64,000 nt of DNA from Noviluteimonas sp052115395 (GTDB lineage Bacteria; Pseudomonadota; Gammaproteobacteria; Xanthomonadales; Xanthomonadaceae): the NCBI GenBank assembly GCA_052115395.1, contig JBFRGO010000002.1; one strand, given 5' to 3'. Each line of letters begins with the position of its first letter. Position 1 is the stretch's first letter. This document shows, piece by piece, positions 25,208 through 33,794 of this stretch. The notes below the pieces were generated by a model. That model was not told the origin of the DNA. It was given only the letters and a program-made list of their open reading frames with translations, and searched no databases. The position numbers were made by a program, and so were the translations under genes.

Positions 25208-26574
25208 GGATTACCCGACTGCAGGGTGTCGCCGCTGACCGCGACGTTGACCTGGCGGCGGCGGTTGAGCCACCCGCGAAAGGCCTGCGGTGCGAGCTGC
25301 AGGGCCGTGAAGGCGTAGATCGCGCGGAAGATGCGCAGGCGCCGCAGCACCTTCCTGTTGTCGAACACATCGCCGGCCAGCATCGAAATCACCGCCTGCT
25401 CCACCTGCCAGACATTGCGCGGATTGTTGAACAGGTGGCGCATGACCGGCGTGTTGAAGCGGTAGATGAACCACTGGAAGTGCTTCAGGCCGCGCTTGAG
25501 GCGTTCCACCATCGCGCCCTGCAGCGCGGCTTCGCGCGCAGGCTCGCGCAGCGCGCCATCCACCACTTGCGCCGCCATCTCGGCGCTGTTCATCCCCAGG
25601 TACACGCCCGAGGAGAACACCGGATCGACGAAGGCATACGCATCGCCGACCATCACCCAGCCCGGGCCGGTCATGCGCGTGCACGTGTAGGAATAGTTGC
25701 CGGTGACATGCACGGGCGCGACGCGTTGCGCGTTGTCCATGCGATTCCACGCCGAGGGCTCGGACTGGAGCGTGCGCATGAGGAAGTCTTCGTTCTGCCC
25801 CTTGCGCGTCTTCAGGTATTCGGGGAAGCACACCGCGCCGATGCTCATCACGTCGCCCTGCAGCGGGATCAGCCACATCCAGCCGTGTTCGAAACGCTGC
25901 ACGGTGATGTTGCCGGCGTCTTCGCCCGGCCGTCGCGCCACGCCGGTGAAATGGCTGAAGATCGCCGCCGATTGGTGCAGCGGGTTCTTCTTCTTCAGCT
26001 TGAGCTGCGCGCCGATGAGCGTGTCGCGGCCGCTGGCATCGACCAGGTAGCGCATGCGCACGCGCAATGCCTTGCCATCGGCGTCGGTGGCGAAGGCTTC
26101 TTCGGGGCGGCCGTCCTTGCCGAAGGCGATGCGATCGACCTTCACGCGTTCGCGCGCGTCCACGCCATTGGCCTTCGCGTGTTCGAACAGCAGCTGGTCG
26201 AACTCCTCGCGCTTGACCTGGTAGGCGTAACCGAACTTCGCATCGATCGCGCGCTCGAAGCGGAAGGTATTGAAATTGACGTCGTCGACCGGGAATTCGG
26301 CGCCCGGCTTGAACGTGCCGATGGCGCGCACCTGGTCGAGCACGCCAAGGCGCTCGAGGATCGGCAGGTTCATCGGCAGCAGCGATTCGCCGATGTGGAA
26401 GCGCGGATGGCTCGACTTCTCCAGCAGCAACACGCGGTAGCCGCGGCGCGCCAGGTGGGTGGCGGCGGTGGTGCCCGCAGGCCCGCCGCCGACCACGAGC
26501 ACATCGACCTCATGGATGTCCGTTTCGATCGTCTTCACGGGGGCATCGGGTGCTGCGAGGGTGTCGATCGTCAT
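25204..26574 (-). CDS. FAD-dependent halogenase-like oxidoreductase (first copy)
   Basis: This 456-residue flavoprotein has the dinucleotide motif VVGGGPAGTTAA (about 27-38), HIGESLLP, and the halogenase signature WMWLIP at 232-237 (pattern WxWxIP). A lysine in GTFKPGAEF (K89) falls where flavin-dependent halogenases keep the lysine that carries the hypohalous intermediate. GDAYAFVDPVFSSGVYLG closes the FAD site. Xanthomonadins are brominated, so halogenation of the aryl polyene is the likely task, though the fold is shared with hydroxylases. It overlaps xanB2 by four bases and diverges from the ACP gene. Confidence 0.8.
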   Translation of the reverse strand: MTIDTLAAPDAPVKTIETDIHEVDVLVVGGGPAGTTAATHLARRGYRVLLLEKSSHPRFHIGESLLPMNLPILERLGVLDQVRAIGTFKPGAEFPVDDVNFNTFRFERAIDAKFGYAYQVKREEFDQLLFEHAKANGVDARERVKVDRIAFGKDGRPEEAFATDADGKALRVRMRYLVDASGRDTLIGAQLKLKKKNPLHQSAAIFSHFTGVARRPGEDAGNITVQRFEHGWMWLIPLQGDVMSIGAVCFPEYLKTRKGQNEDFLMRTLQSEPSAWNRMDNAQRVAPVHVTGNYSYTCTRMTGPGWVMVGDAYAFVDPVFSSGVYLGMNSAEMAAQVVDGALREPAREAALQGAMVERLKRGLKHFQWFIYRFNTPVMRHLFNNPRNVWQVEQAVISMLAGDVFDNRKVLRRLRIFRAIYAFTALQLAPQAFRGWLNRRRQVNVAVSGDTLQSGNP

Positions 26575-26606
26575 GCAATCGGTCGGCGTGAAGAAGTGCG
26601 GACCGC

Positions 26607-26653
26607 ATCATAACGCGGCGTCCGGCCGCCAAGCCCCGCCGCGCGGCTAGAAT
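26607..26653. promoter_or_regulatory. divergent promoter region of the pigment locus
   Basis: A minus-strand TATGAT (26607-26612) faces the halogenase gene and a plus-strand TAGAAT (26648-26653) faces the ACP gene. The 108-base gap between the two start codons must hold both promoters. No regulator site was recognised. Confidence 0.5.
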
Positions 26654-26682
26654 GCAGCCATCCCAGCATTCCGGAACACCCG

Positions 26683-26955
26683 ATGTCCCAGCTCAGCCCC
26701 GCCGAAGCCGACCTTGCCAAGTTGCTGGTCGAAAGCCTGAACCTGGAAGGCGTCGACGCCGCGCAGATCGATCCGGACGCGCCGCTGTTCAACGACGGCC
26801 TGGGGCTGGATTCGATCGACGCGCTGGAGCTCTCGCTCGCCATCTCCAAGCAATACGGCTTCCAGCTGCGTTCGGACAACGACGCCAATCGCCGCATCTT
26901 CGCTTCGCTGCGCGCGTTGTCGGCGCACGTCGAACAACACCGCACCACCGCTTGA
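26683..26955 (+). CDS. acyl carrier protein of the aryl-polyene pathway
   Basis: This 90-residue protein has the phosphopantetheine attachment motif GLGLDSIDALEL with S44, and the helical ACP fold. It carries the growing polyene and should be activated by the transferase at 5532-6116. It is the first gene of the long rightward unit, with GGAA as ribosome binding site. I see no second ACP, although enterobacterial aryl-polyene clusters carry two. Confidence 0.9.
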   Translation: MSQLSPAEADLAKLLVESLNLEGVDAAQIDPDAPLFNDGLGLDSIDALELSLAISKQYGFQLRSDNDANRRIFASLRALSAHVEQHRTTA

Positions 26956-27659
26956 ACGCAACGCCGCTGGCGCGGCTGGCGCTGGCGCTGGCCTATCCCG
27001 TGCTCGCCCACCTGGCGAGCCTGCGCGACGATCCGGTGCTCGCCGCCGCAGCGCTCGGCGACCTGGCCGTGTTCGTGTTGCTCGATCCGCTGCTGCATCG
27101 GCGTGCGTGGGCGTGGCTGGTGTTGCTCGCCACCGGTATTGGCCTGGTGACCCTCGCGCATTCGCCGCACTTGCACCTGATCCTGCTGCTCGTGCCCGCG
27201 GCCTTCGTCGCGCTCGTGGCGTGGACCTTCGGCCGCACGCTGCGGGAGGGCCACGTGCCGCTGATCACGCGCATGGTGTCGGCGATCGACGGCGTGCCGC
27301 TCGCGCAACTGGCGCCGGATTTGCTCGCGTATGCGCGCGCGCTCACCGCCACCTGGGCCGCGGTGCTGTCGGGCCTGGCCGTCTGCAACTTCCTGCTCGC
27401 GCTGATCGCCGTGCCCGGGGGCCTGCTGCACAGCCTGGGCGTGCCCTCGCCGGTCTCGGTTTCCGAGAGCGCGTGGTCGTGGTTCGCAAACCTCCTCAAT
27501 TACGGGCTGGTCGGCGGGCTCTTCGTAGGCGAATATTTCTATCGCGTGCGGCGCTTCCCTGGGCGCTACACGAGCTTCTTCGATTTCGTGCGCAAGATGG
27601 CCGGGTTGGGGCCCACCGTCTGGCGCGGGCTGCTGCGGGACGAGCCCGGTCGAAGCTGA
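26952..27659 (+). CDS. COG4648-type membrane protein of aryl-polyene clusters
   Basis: This 235-residue integral membrane protein has about six helices; the end VGEYFYRVRRFPGRYTSFFDF is typical of the uncharacterised COG4648 family that accompanies aryl-polyene ACP and AMP-ligase genes. The start is a TTG at 26952 overlapping the ACP stop (TTGA). Function is unknown; it might hold the synthase complex at the membrane or handle the product. Confidence 0.8.
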   Translation: MNATPLARLALALAYPVLAHLASLRDDPVLAAAALGDLAVFVLLDPLLHRRAWAWLVLLATGIGLVTLAHSPHLHLILLLVPAAFVALVAWTFGRTLREGHVPLITRMVSAIDGVPLAQLAPDLLAYARALTATWAAVLSGLAVCNFLLALIAVPGGLLHSLGVPSPVSVSESAWSWFANLLNYGLVGGLFVGEYFYRVRRFPGRYTSFFDFVRKMAGLGPTVWRGLLRDEPGRS

Positions 27660-27745
27660 ACAAGTCAGGGACCGCCGCGGCAGGGGGCCGCGTTGCATAA
27701 TCCGCGCGCGCATCAGGCGCTCGCCGATGTTTGAATGAATTCGCC

Positions 27746-28024
27746 ATGCAGTTCTTCGTGCCATCGGATCATCCCAGCCTGCCCGGGCATTTCCCGGGTC
27801 GTCCCGTCGTTCCCGGCGTGGTCGTGCTCGACCGCGTGCTCGATGCGATCGAGGCGCGCCACGGCGCGCTCGGCGACGTGCGCTTGCCGCAAGTGAAATT
27901 CGTGCAGCCCTTGCTGCCGGACCAGCACGCCGAAGTGTTGCTCGAAGGCGACGAGGGTCGCTGGCGTTTCCGCGTCGTGCGCGACGGCCAGCCGATCGCC
28001 AGCGGCGAAGTGGTGCGCGCATGA
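27746..28024 (+). CDS. small hotdog-fold dehydratase (ApeI/FabZ-like)
   Basis: This 92-residue protein has the FabZ-type active-site segment HPSLPGHFPGRPVVPGV with the catalytic histidine. It is shorter than FabZ, as is usual for ApeI-type dehydratases that work on ACP-bound aryl-polyene intermediates together with ApeP. The ATG at 27746 is chosen; a TTG at 27731 is possible. Its stop overlaps the acyltransferase ATG. A CATAAT box at 27696-27701 could be an internal promoter. Confidence 0.83.
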   Translation: MQFFVPSDHPSLPGHFPGRPVVPGVVVLDRVLDAIEARHGALGDVRLPQVKFVQPLLPDQHAEVLLEGDEGRWRFRVVRDGQPIASGEVVRA

Positions 28025-29046
28025 CGAACCCGAATGAAGCCGCCAACTGGAAGCAGCGCCCCGAAGGCGGGAACCGATTCGCCATCCAGCTGATCCGCGC
28101 GATCGCGCGGCGCGGCGGCCGCGTGATCGCGCGCCTGTGCCTGTATCCGATCGTCCTGTATTTCCTCGCGCTGCGCGGGCCGGAGCGGCGCGCCTCGCGC
28201 AGCTACCTCACGCGCGTGCTGCGCAAGCCGGCGACGCTACTGGGCGTGGCGCGGCACTTCCATACCTTCGCCGCGACGATCCTCGACCGCGTCTTCCTGC
28301 TCGGCGAAGACCTGCGACGCTTCGACGTGCGCGTGCACGGCCTGGAACATCTCCATTCGACCGTCGACCAACATGGCGGCGTGCTGCTGTTCGGCTCGCA
28401 CCTGGGCAGCTTCGAAGTGATGCGCGTGCTCGCGCGCGAACGCCCCGACATTCCCGTGCGCGTGGTACTCGACAAGGCGCACAACGCGGCGATGACGCAG
28501 TTGCTGGATGCGCTCAACCCCGAGATCGCCGCGACGGTGATCGACGCGGGGCAGGACGGGCCGTCGATCGTGCTCGAAATCCAGCACGCCATCGCCGAAG
28601 GCGCGGTGGTCGCCTTGCTCGTCGACCGCACGCAACCCGGCGAGCCCGGCTATCCGGTCGAATTCCTCGGTGCGCCGGCCCAGATGCCCGGCGCGCCGTG
28701 GCTGATCGCCGCGGTGCTGCACGCGCCGGTGGTGCTCGCCTTCGGCCTGTACCGTGGCGGCAACCGTTACGACCTGATGTTCGAGCCGTTCAGCGGCCCT
28801 ATCAAGGTGGCGCGCAAGGATCGCAACCACGCGCTGGCCGACATGGCCCGCCGTTACGCCGCGCGCCTGGAACACCATGCACGCAGCGCCCCGTACAACT
28901 GGTTCAATTTCTACGATTTCTGGCAAGCGCCCACCGGAGCCCCCGTCGATGACAAGCCGCAAACACGACCGCAGGACGAGAGCGACGCTCGGCCTCGCGC
29001 TGCTGGCGGCGATGTGGGCGGGGGCACCATGGGCCGCGCCGCCTGA
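28021..29046 (+). CDS. lysophospholipid-type acyltransferase (LpxL/LABLAT-like)
   Basis: This 341-residue protein matches membrane-associated acyltransferases of the LpxL/lysophospholipid group: GSHLGSFE gives the HX4E catalytic pair (H127, E132), and LLVDRTQPGEPGYPVEFLGAPAQMP is a common motif. It probably attaches the polyene acyl chain to a lipid head. The last 33 codons are low-complexity and overlap the start of the next gene by 98 bases. Confidence 0.83.
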   Translation: MTNPNEAANWKQRPEGGNRFAIQLIRAIARRGGRVIARLCLYPIVLYFLALRGPERRASRSYLTRVLRKPATLLGVARHFHTFAATILDRVFLLGEDLRRFDVRVHGLEHLHSTVDQHGGVLLFGSHLGSFEVMRVLARERPDIPVRVVLDKAHNAAMTQLLDALNPEIAATVIDAGQDGPSIVLEIQHAIAEGAVVALLVDRTQPGEPGYPVEFLGAPAQMPGAPWLIAAVLHAPVVLAFGLYRGGNRYDLMFEPFSGPIKVARKDRNHALADMARRYAARLEHHARSAPYNWFNFYDFWQAPTGAPVDDKPQTRPQDESDARPRAAGGDVGGGTMGRAA

Positions 29047-29620
29047 GCCGAAGCCTGCGTCGGTCGACGCGGGCTGGATCCTTTCGAAACTCGCGCGCCC
29101 CGCACCCACGCAGACCGATTTCGTCGAATTGCGTGGATCTGCGTTGCTGAAGACGCCGTTGCGCATCGAAGGTGAATACCGCCGCCCGGCGGAAGACACG
29201 CTCGTGCGCGCCGTGCGCGCGCCCTACGCGGAGACGACCACGATCCGCAACGGGCAGGCCACCATCGAACGCAACGGCAAGGCGCGCACGTTCTCGCTGG
29301 CGCGCGCGCCGGAGTTGCAGGGCCTGCAGGCGAGCTTCGGCGCGATGCTCGCCGGCGACCGCACGCAACTCGAACGCTATTACACGATCGACGCGAGCGG
29401 CACGCGCCAGTCATGGACCTTGCGCCTGTCGCCGCGCGACCGCGCGCTGGCCGCCAAGGTGCGCGACATCGTTCTGCGTGGCCGAGGTGCGGAACTGCGT
29501 TGCATCGAAACGCGGCCGGTGAAGGGTGATCTGCAGCGCACGCTGCTCGCCAGCGCTGCACGCAACGCGCACGACACGACCGACGGCGCGGCGCTCGCCG
29601 CGCTGTGCGCCGCGCAATGA
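28949..29620 (+). CDS. LolA-like outer-membrane lipoprotein carrier
   Basis: This 223-residue protein has a signal peptide (basic TSRKHDRRTR, hydrophobic core, AWA cleavage region) and a LolA-type body: FVELRGSALLKTPLRIEGEYRRP, and FSLARAPELQGL. LolA-like proteins in aryl-polyene clusters are thought to carry the lipidated pigment through the periplasm. The ATG at 28949 has GGAGC upstream and yields a complete signal peptide, although this means a 98-base overlap with the acyltransferase. The stop overlaps the MMPL start. Confidence 0.8.
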   Translation: MTSRKHDRRTRATLGLALLAAMWAGAPWAAPPEPKPASVDAGWILSKLARPAPTQTDFVELRGSALLKTPLRIEGEYRRPAEDTLVRAVRAPYAETTTIRNGQATIERNGKARTFSLARAPELQGLQASFGAMLAGDRTQLERYYTIDASGTRQSWTLRLSPRDRALAAKVRDIVLRGRGAELRCIETRPVKGDLQRTLLASAARNAHDTTDGAALAALCAAQ

Positions 29621-31956
29621 GCGACGCCCCGTTGCGGCCGGGCGCGCGCATCGCGCTCGCCGCACTCTGGCTTGCCGTGCTGCTCGTCGCCGGCTGGGCG
29701 ATCGCGCAGCATCTGCAACTCAGCGGCGATTTGCGCAAGTTCATGCCGAGCGCGCGCACGCCGGAGCAGCGCCTGCTGATCGACGAACTCGGCGAAGGCC
29801 CGGGTTCGCGCCTGTTGCTGGTCACGTTGTCGGGTGCGCCGGATGCGCAAACGCTCGCCGCGCAGTCGCGCGCCCTGCGCGCCACGCTTTCGAAGGACAC
29901 GCGCTTCACCCTGGTCGCCAATGGCGAAGGCGGGCTCGAAGCGTTCCCCGAACGCCTGCGGCCCTATCGTTATCTCCTTTCGCCAACCCTCGACACGCAG
30001 CGCTTCGATGCGGCGTATCTGACCGAACAAGTGCAGTCGCGCGTGGCCGATCTTGGTTCGCCCGCGGCTGGCCTCGTCGAACCACTGGTGCCGAGCGATC
30101 CGACGCTGGAAACGCTCGTGCTCGCCGAAACCTGGGAGCCGGCGACCGCGCCGCAACGTATCGAAGGCGTGTGGTTCGATCGCGCGGGTAAACGCGCGCT
30201 GCTGGCGATTCAAACGCAAGCCGCGGGTTTCGATCCGACGGGCCAGCGCGATGCGGTCGCCGCCATCGAATCGGCGTACGCGGCGGCGAAGCACGGTCAG
30301 GCAGGCACGCTGTCGATGACCGGCCCCGGTGCGTTCTCCGTCGAAATCGGCGGACGCACGCAGAACGAAGCCAACTGGATCGGCATGGTCGATTCGCTCG
30401 GCCTGCTTGTGCTGTTGTTCGTCGCGTATCGCAACTGGAAGATCCCGGTGCTCGGCGCACTGCCGCTCGCGAGCGCGGGTCTCGCGGGCCTGGGCGCTGT
30501 TGCGTTGATGTTCGATGGCGTGCACGGCATCACGGTGGCGTTCGGTTTCACGCTGATCGGCGTGGCGCAGGACTATCCGATCCACTTCTTCAGCCACCAG
30601 CGCACGGGCGTGAAGCCGTATGCGAGCGTGCGCGCGCTGTGGCCGACGCTGGCGACGGGCGTGGTGTCCACGTGCATCGCGTATGCGACCTTCTTCGTCT
30701 CCGGCGTCGACGGCCTGGAGCAACTGGCGGTGTTCACCATCGTCGGGCTCGGCACGGCGGCGGCCACGACGCGTTTGCTGTTGCCGGCGCTCGTGGATCC
30801 GGATCTGCGCGATCCGGCGCAATCGGCATTGCTCGAACGCCTGCGCGCGTGGGTCGCGCGCCTGCCGCAACCGCGCATCGCAATCGTCGTGCTCGCACTC
30901 GCGGCGGCGGGCATCACGATCTTCGCGCCGGGCCCGTTCTGGCAGAACGATCTTTCGCGCCTCACGCCGGTGCCGGCCGATGCGCTCGCCCGCGACGCGC
31001 AGGTACGCAAGGAGCTCGGTGCGCCGGACGTGCGCTATGTCATCGCGATCCACGGCCGCGATGTCGAAGAGGCCTTGCAGCGCAGCGAGCATCTGGGCGC
31101 GGCACTCGAACACGCACGCGCGCAACATTGGCTCGCCGGTTTCGAACATGCGGCGCAATACCTGCCCAGCGCGCGAACGCAACAGGCGCGCCAGGCGAAG
31201 TTGCCCGCGCCGCAAGCCTTGCGCACCGCGCTCGACAGCGCCGTAGCCGCATCCCCGTTCCGCACCGATGTGTTCGAACCCTTCCTCGCCGACGTCGAAA
31301 CCGCGCGTCGTGCACGACCGCTGGTGCCCGCCGACCTCGACGGTACGCCGCTGAAGATCCGCATCGACGGCCTGCTGCGCGAACGCGAAGGCCACGCGAC
31401 CGCGCTGGTGTCGCTCATCGGGCTCGACGCGCCGGACAAAGTCGCCGCGCTCGCGCAGCGCGAAGGCGCGCAACTGGTCGACCTGAAAGCCGCGTCCGAA
31501 TCGCTGGTCGTCGCGTATCGCGAACGCGTGCTCTGGGCCCTGGGGCTGGCGGCCGCGCTGCTGATCGTCGCCGTGCGCATCGCGTTGGGGTCCTGGCATC
31601 GCGCGTGGCGCGTGCTCGCGCCGATGGCGGTGACCACGCTGGTGATCCTCGCCGCGCTGCGCATCGCGGGCGTCGAGCTCACGCTGTTCCACCTGGTCGC
31701 CCTGATCCTCGCCGCGGGCCTGGGCCTCGATTACGCGCTGTTCTTCGAACACGCCGGCGACGACCGCGAAGAACAGCTGCGCACCTTGCATGCGCTGCTG
31801 GTGTGCAGTGCGATGACCTTGCTGGTGTTCGCCTTGCTCGGGCTGTCGTCGATCCCGGTGCTGCGCGCCATCGGCGTGACGGTGACACTCGGTGTCGTGT
31901 CGAACTTCGTGCTCGGCCTGTTGATCGCGCGCCATCCGCACCGGGAGGACGCATGA
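29617..31956 (+). CDS. MMPL-family exporter of the aryl-polyene pathway
   Basis: This 779-residue inner-membrane protein has two RND-like halves, each a large periplasmic loop and a bundle of helices; the first helix is at about 14-35, with bundles near 250-400 and 630-770. GLDYALFFEH in the second half and GVAQDYPIHFFSHQ in the first are the paired charged membrane positions of the proton path. Such exporters move the polyene lipid out of the inner membrane. It is coupled to its neighbours at both ends. Confidence 0.87.
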   Translation: MSDAPLRPGARIALAALWLAVLLVAGWAIAQHLQLSGDLRKFMPSARTPEQRLLIDELGEGPGSRLLLVTLSGAPDAQTLAAQSRALRATLSKDTRFTLVANGEGGLEAFPERLRPYRYLLSPTLDTQRFDAAYLTEQVQSRVADLGSPAAGLVEPLVPSDPTLETLVLAETWEPATAPQRIEGVWFDRAGKRALLAIQTQAAGFDPTGQRDAVAAIESAYAAAKHGQAGTLSMTGPGAFSVEIGGRTQNEANWIGMVDSLGLLVLLFVAYRNWKIPVLGALPLASAGLAGLGAVALMFDGVHGITVAFGFTLIGVAQDYPIHFFSHQRTGVKPYASVRALWPTLATGVVSTCIAYATFFVSGVDGLEQLAVFTIVGLGTAAATTRLLLPALVDPDLRDPAQSALLERLRAWVARLPQPRIAIVVLALAAAGITIFAPGPFWQNDLSRLTPVPADALARDAQVRKELGAPDVRYVIAIHGRDVEEALQRSEHLGAALEHARAQHWLAGFEHAAQYLPSARTQQARQAKLPAPQALRTALDSAVAASPFRTDVFEPFLADVETARRARPLVPADLDGTPLKIRIDGLLREREGHATALVSLIGLDAPDKVAALAQREGAQLVDLKAASESLVVAYRERVLWALGLAAALLIVAVRIALGSWHRAWRVLAPMAVTTLVILAALRIAGVELTLFHLVALILAAGLGLDYALFFEHAGDDREEQLRTLHALLVCSAMTLLVFALLGLSSIPVLRAIGVTVTLGVVSNFVLGLLIARHPHREDA

Positions 31957-32396
31957 TCGATCGGGCCACCATCGAATCGCTCGTGCCGCACGCAGGTTCG
32001 ATGTGCCTGTGGGACGAGGTCGTCGCGTGGGACGCGCAACGCATCACCCTGCGCAGCCACGGGCATCGCGACCCGGCGCATCCGCTGCGCAGTCACGATC
32101 GACTTCGCGCCATCCACCTGTGCGAATACGGCGCGCAGGCCATGGCGGTCCACGGCGGCCTGATCGCGCGCGAAGACGGCGCATCGGCGCCGCCGGGGAT
32201 GCTCGTGGCCCTGCGCGGCGTCGAGTTGCATTGCGCGCGGGTCGACGATCTTCCGGGCGCGCTGGAATGCGAGGCGCAGGTACTGGTCGCCGGCGAAGGC
32301 GCGCAGCAGTATCGTTTCACCCTGCGCCACGCAGGCACGGTCCTGGCCGAAGGCCGCGCGGCCGTGATGCTGCAGCCACAGGAGAGATCGGCATGA
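31953..32396 (+). CDS. 3-hydroxyacyl-ACP dehydratase (ApeP-like hotdog)
   Basis: This 147-residue protein has LVPHAGSMCLWDEVV with the histidine that opens the hotdog dehydratase active site, and HLCEYGAQAMAVHGGL. It matches the second dehydratase of aryl-polyene clusters (ApeP), which works with the small ApeI. GGGAGGA is the ribosome binding site and the ATG overlaps the exporter stop. Confidence 0.83.
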   Translation: MIDRATIESLVPHAGSMCLWDEVVAWDAQRITLRSHGHRDPAHPLRSHDRLRAIHLCEYGAQAMAVHGGLIAREDGASAPPGMLVALRGVELHCARVDDLPGALECEAQVLVAGEGAQQYRFTLRHAGTVLAEGRAAVMLQPQERSA

Positions 32397-33118
32397 CCCA
32401 GCGGCGCGCACTCGTGACCGGCGGCAGCGGCGACATCGGCGGCGCGATCTGCCGGCAACTCGCGGCCGACGGCCTGCATGTGATCGTGCACGCGAACGCG
32501 AACATCGCGCGGGCGCAAAGCGTCGTCAGCGAGATCCACGCGGCCGGCGGCAGCGCGCAAGCGATCGCGTTCGATGTCGCCGATGGCGATGCGACCCGCA
32601 CCGCCATCGATGCACTCCTCGCCGACGGTCCGATCCAGGTGGTCGTCAACAACGCCGGCATCCACGACGACGCACCGCTCGCCGGCATGTCGGCCGAACA
32701 ATGGAAGCGGGTCGTCGATGTCTCGCTGCACGGCTTCTTCCACGTGACCCAACCGCTGTTGCTTCCGATGGCGCGCACGCGCTGGGGCCGCGTGGTGAGC
32801 GTCTCGTCGGTCGCCGCGGTGCTCGGCAACCGAGGCCAGGCGAACTACGCCGCCGCGAAATCCGCGTTGCACGGCGCGAGCAAATCCCTCGCGCGCGAAA
32901 TGGCCAGCCGCGGCATCACGGTGAATGTCGTCGCGCCCGGCGTCGTGCAAGGCGCGATGGCCGATGCGAGTTTCCCGCCGGAATTGGTGAAGCAGATGGT
33001 GCCCGCCGGTCGCGCGGCGCGGCCCGAGGAAGTCGCCGCGCTCGTGCGCTTCCTGTGCTCGGATGCGGCCAGTTACGTCAACGGCCAGGTCATCGGCGTC
33101 GACGGTGGGATGACCTGA
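32393..33118 (+). CDS. 3-oxoacyl-ACP reductase (FabG/ApeQ-like)
   Basis: This 241-residue short-chain dehydrogenase has TGGSGDIGGAI for NADP binding, NNAGI, and the catalytic YAAAKSAL following VSVSSVA. It reduces the beta-keto intermediate in each elongation round of the polyene. The ATG overlaps the dehydratase stop. It is the last clearly enzymatic gene of the rightward unit. Confidence 0.9.
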   Translation: MTQRRALVTGGSGDIGGAICRQLAADGLHVIVHANANIARAQSVVSEIHAAGGSAQAIAFDVADGDATRTAIDALLADGPIQVVVNNAGIHDDAPLAGMSAEQWKRVVDVSLHGFFHVTQPLLLPMARTRWGRVVSVSSVAAVLGNRGQANYAAAKSALHGASKSLAREMASRGITVNVVAPGVVQGAMADASFPPELVKQMVPAGRAARPEEVAALVRFLCSDAASYVNGQVIGVDGGMT

Positions 33119-33134
33119 CGGTTATCCTGCGCGC

Positions 33135-33152
33135 GCCGGCAGGGGTGCCGGC
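33135..33152 (+). other. hairpin between the ketoreductase and the secreted-protein gene
   Basis: GCCGGCA (33135-33141) and TGCCGGC (33146-33152) form a perfect 7-bp stem with a GGGG loop, 30 bases before the next gene. No T run follows, so it may be an RNA-stabilising or partial-attenuation structure. A TTATCC sequence at 33122-33127 could be a -10 box for the following gene. Confidence 0.4.
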
Positions 33153-33182
33153 ATCTCACTCAAGTCTCAGGGGAATCACCGA

Positions 33183-33791
33183 ATGATCCTTAAGTTGCGC
33201 CTTTTCGCGCTGCTGTCGCTGCTGTTCGCCTCCACGATGGCCATCGCGGCCGAAACCGGCAAGCACGCGGAAAACCAATCGCCCGTTCCGGAAGAAGGCA
33301 AGGCGCTCGTCGTCTTCATGCGTTCCTCGTTCGTCGGTTCGGGCATCAGCGCCTCGGTCTACGACGCGCCCGACGCCGAAACCAAGTTCATCGGCATCAT
33401 CCAGAACAAGCAGAAGGTGGCCTACCAGGCCGAGCCGGGCGTCCACCGCTTCATGGTGATCGCCGAGAACGCCGACTTCGTCGACGCCACGCTCGAAGCC
33501 GGCAAGACCTACTACATCCTGGTCAGCCCGCGCATGGGTGCGTGGAAGGCACGCTTCTCGCTGCTGCCGATCCACCCGGATGCGAAGGCCGAGTACAACA
33601 CGCAAAGCGCCGATTTCAAGAAGTGGATGGCGAACACGAACGTCGTGGAAGCCACCGAATCGAACGTGCGCTGGTACGAGAAGAACAAGGCCAGCATCGA
33701 AGAAAAGAAGGCCGATTACCTGAGGAAGTGGACCGTCATGCTGCCTGTCGACAAGGCCGTGCTGACGATCCACCCCGAAGACGGCGTCTGA
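33183..33791 (+). CDS. secreted protein, possibly DUF2846-like
   Basis: This 202-residue protein has a clean signal peptide (cleavage after MAIAAE region). The body KALVVFMRSSFVGSGISASVYD, then GVHRFMVIAENADF and EAGKTYYILV, resembles DUF2846-type beta-sandwich proteins; the C-terminal 70 residues are helical and lysine-rich. It follows the ketoreductase by 64 bases. No function is known. It ends 3 bases before the convergent antiporter gene. Confidence 0.7.
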   Translation: MILKLRLFALLSLLFASTMAIAAETGKHAENQSPVPEEGKALVVFMRSSFVGSGISASVYDAPDAETKFIGIIQNKQKVAYQAEPGVHRFMVIAENADFVDATLEAGKTYYILVSPRMGAWKARFSLLPIHPDAKAEYNTQSADFKKWMANTNVVEATESNVRWYEKNKASIEEKKADYLRKWTVMLPVDKAVLTIHPEDGV

Positions 33792-33794
33792 TTT

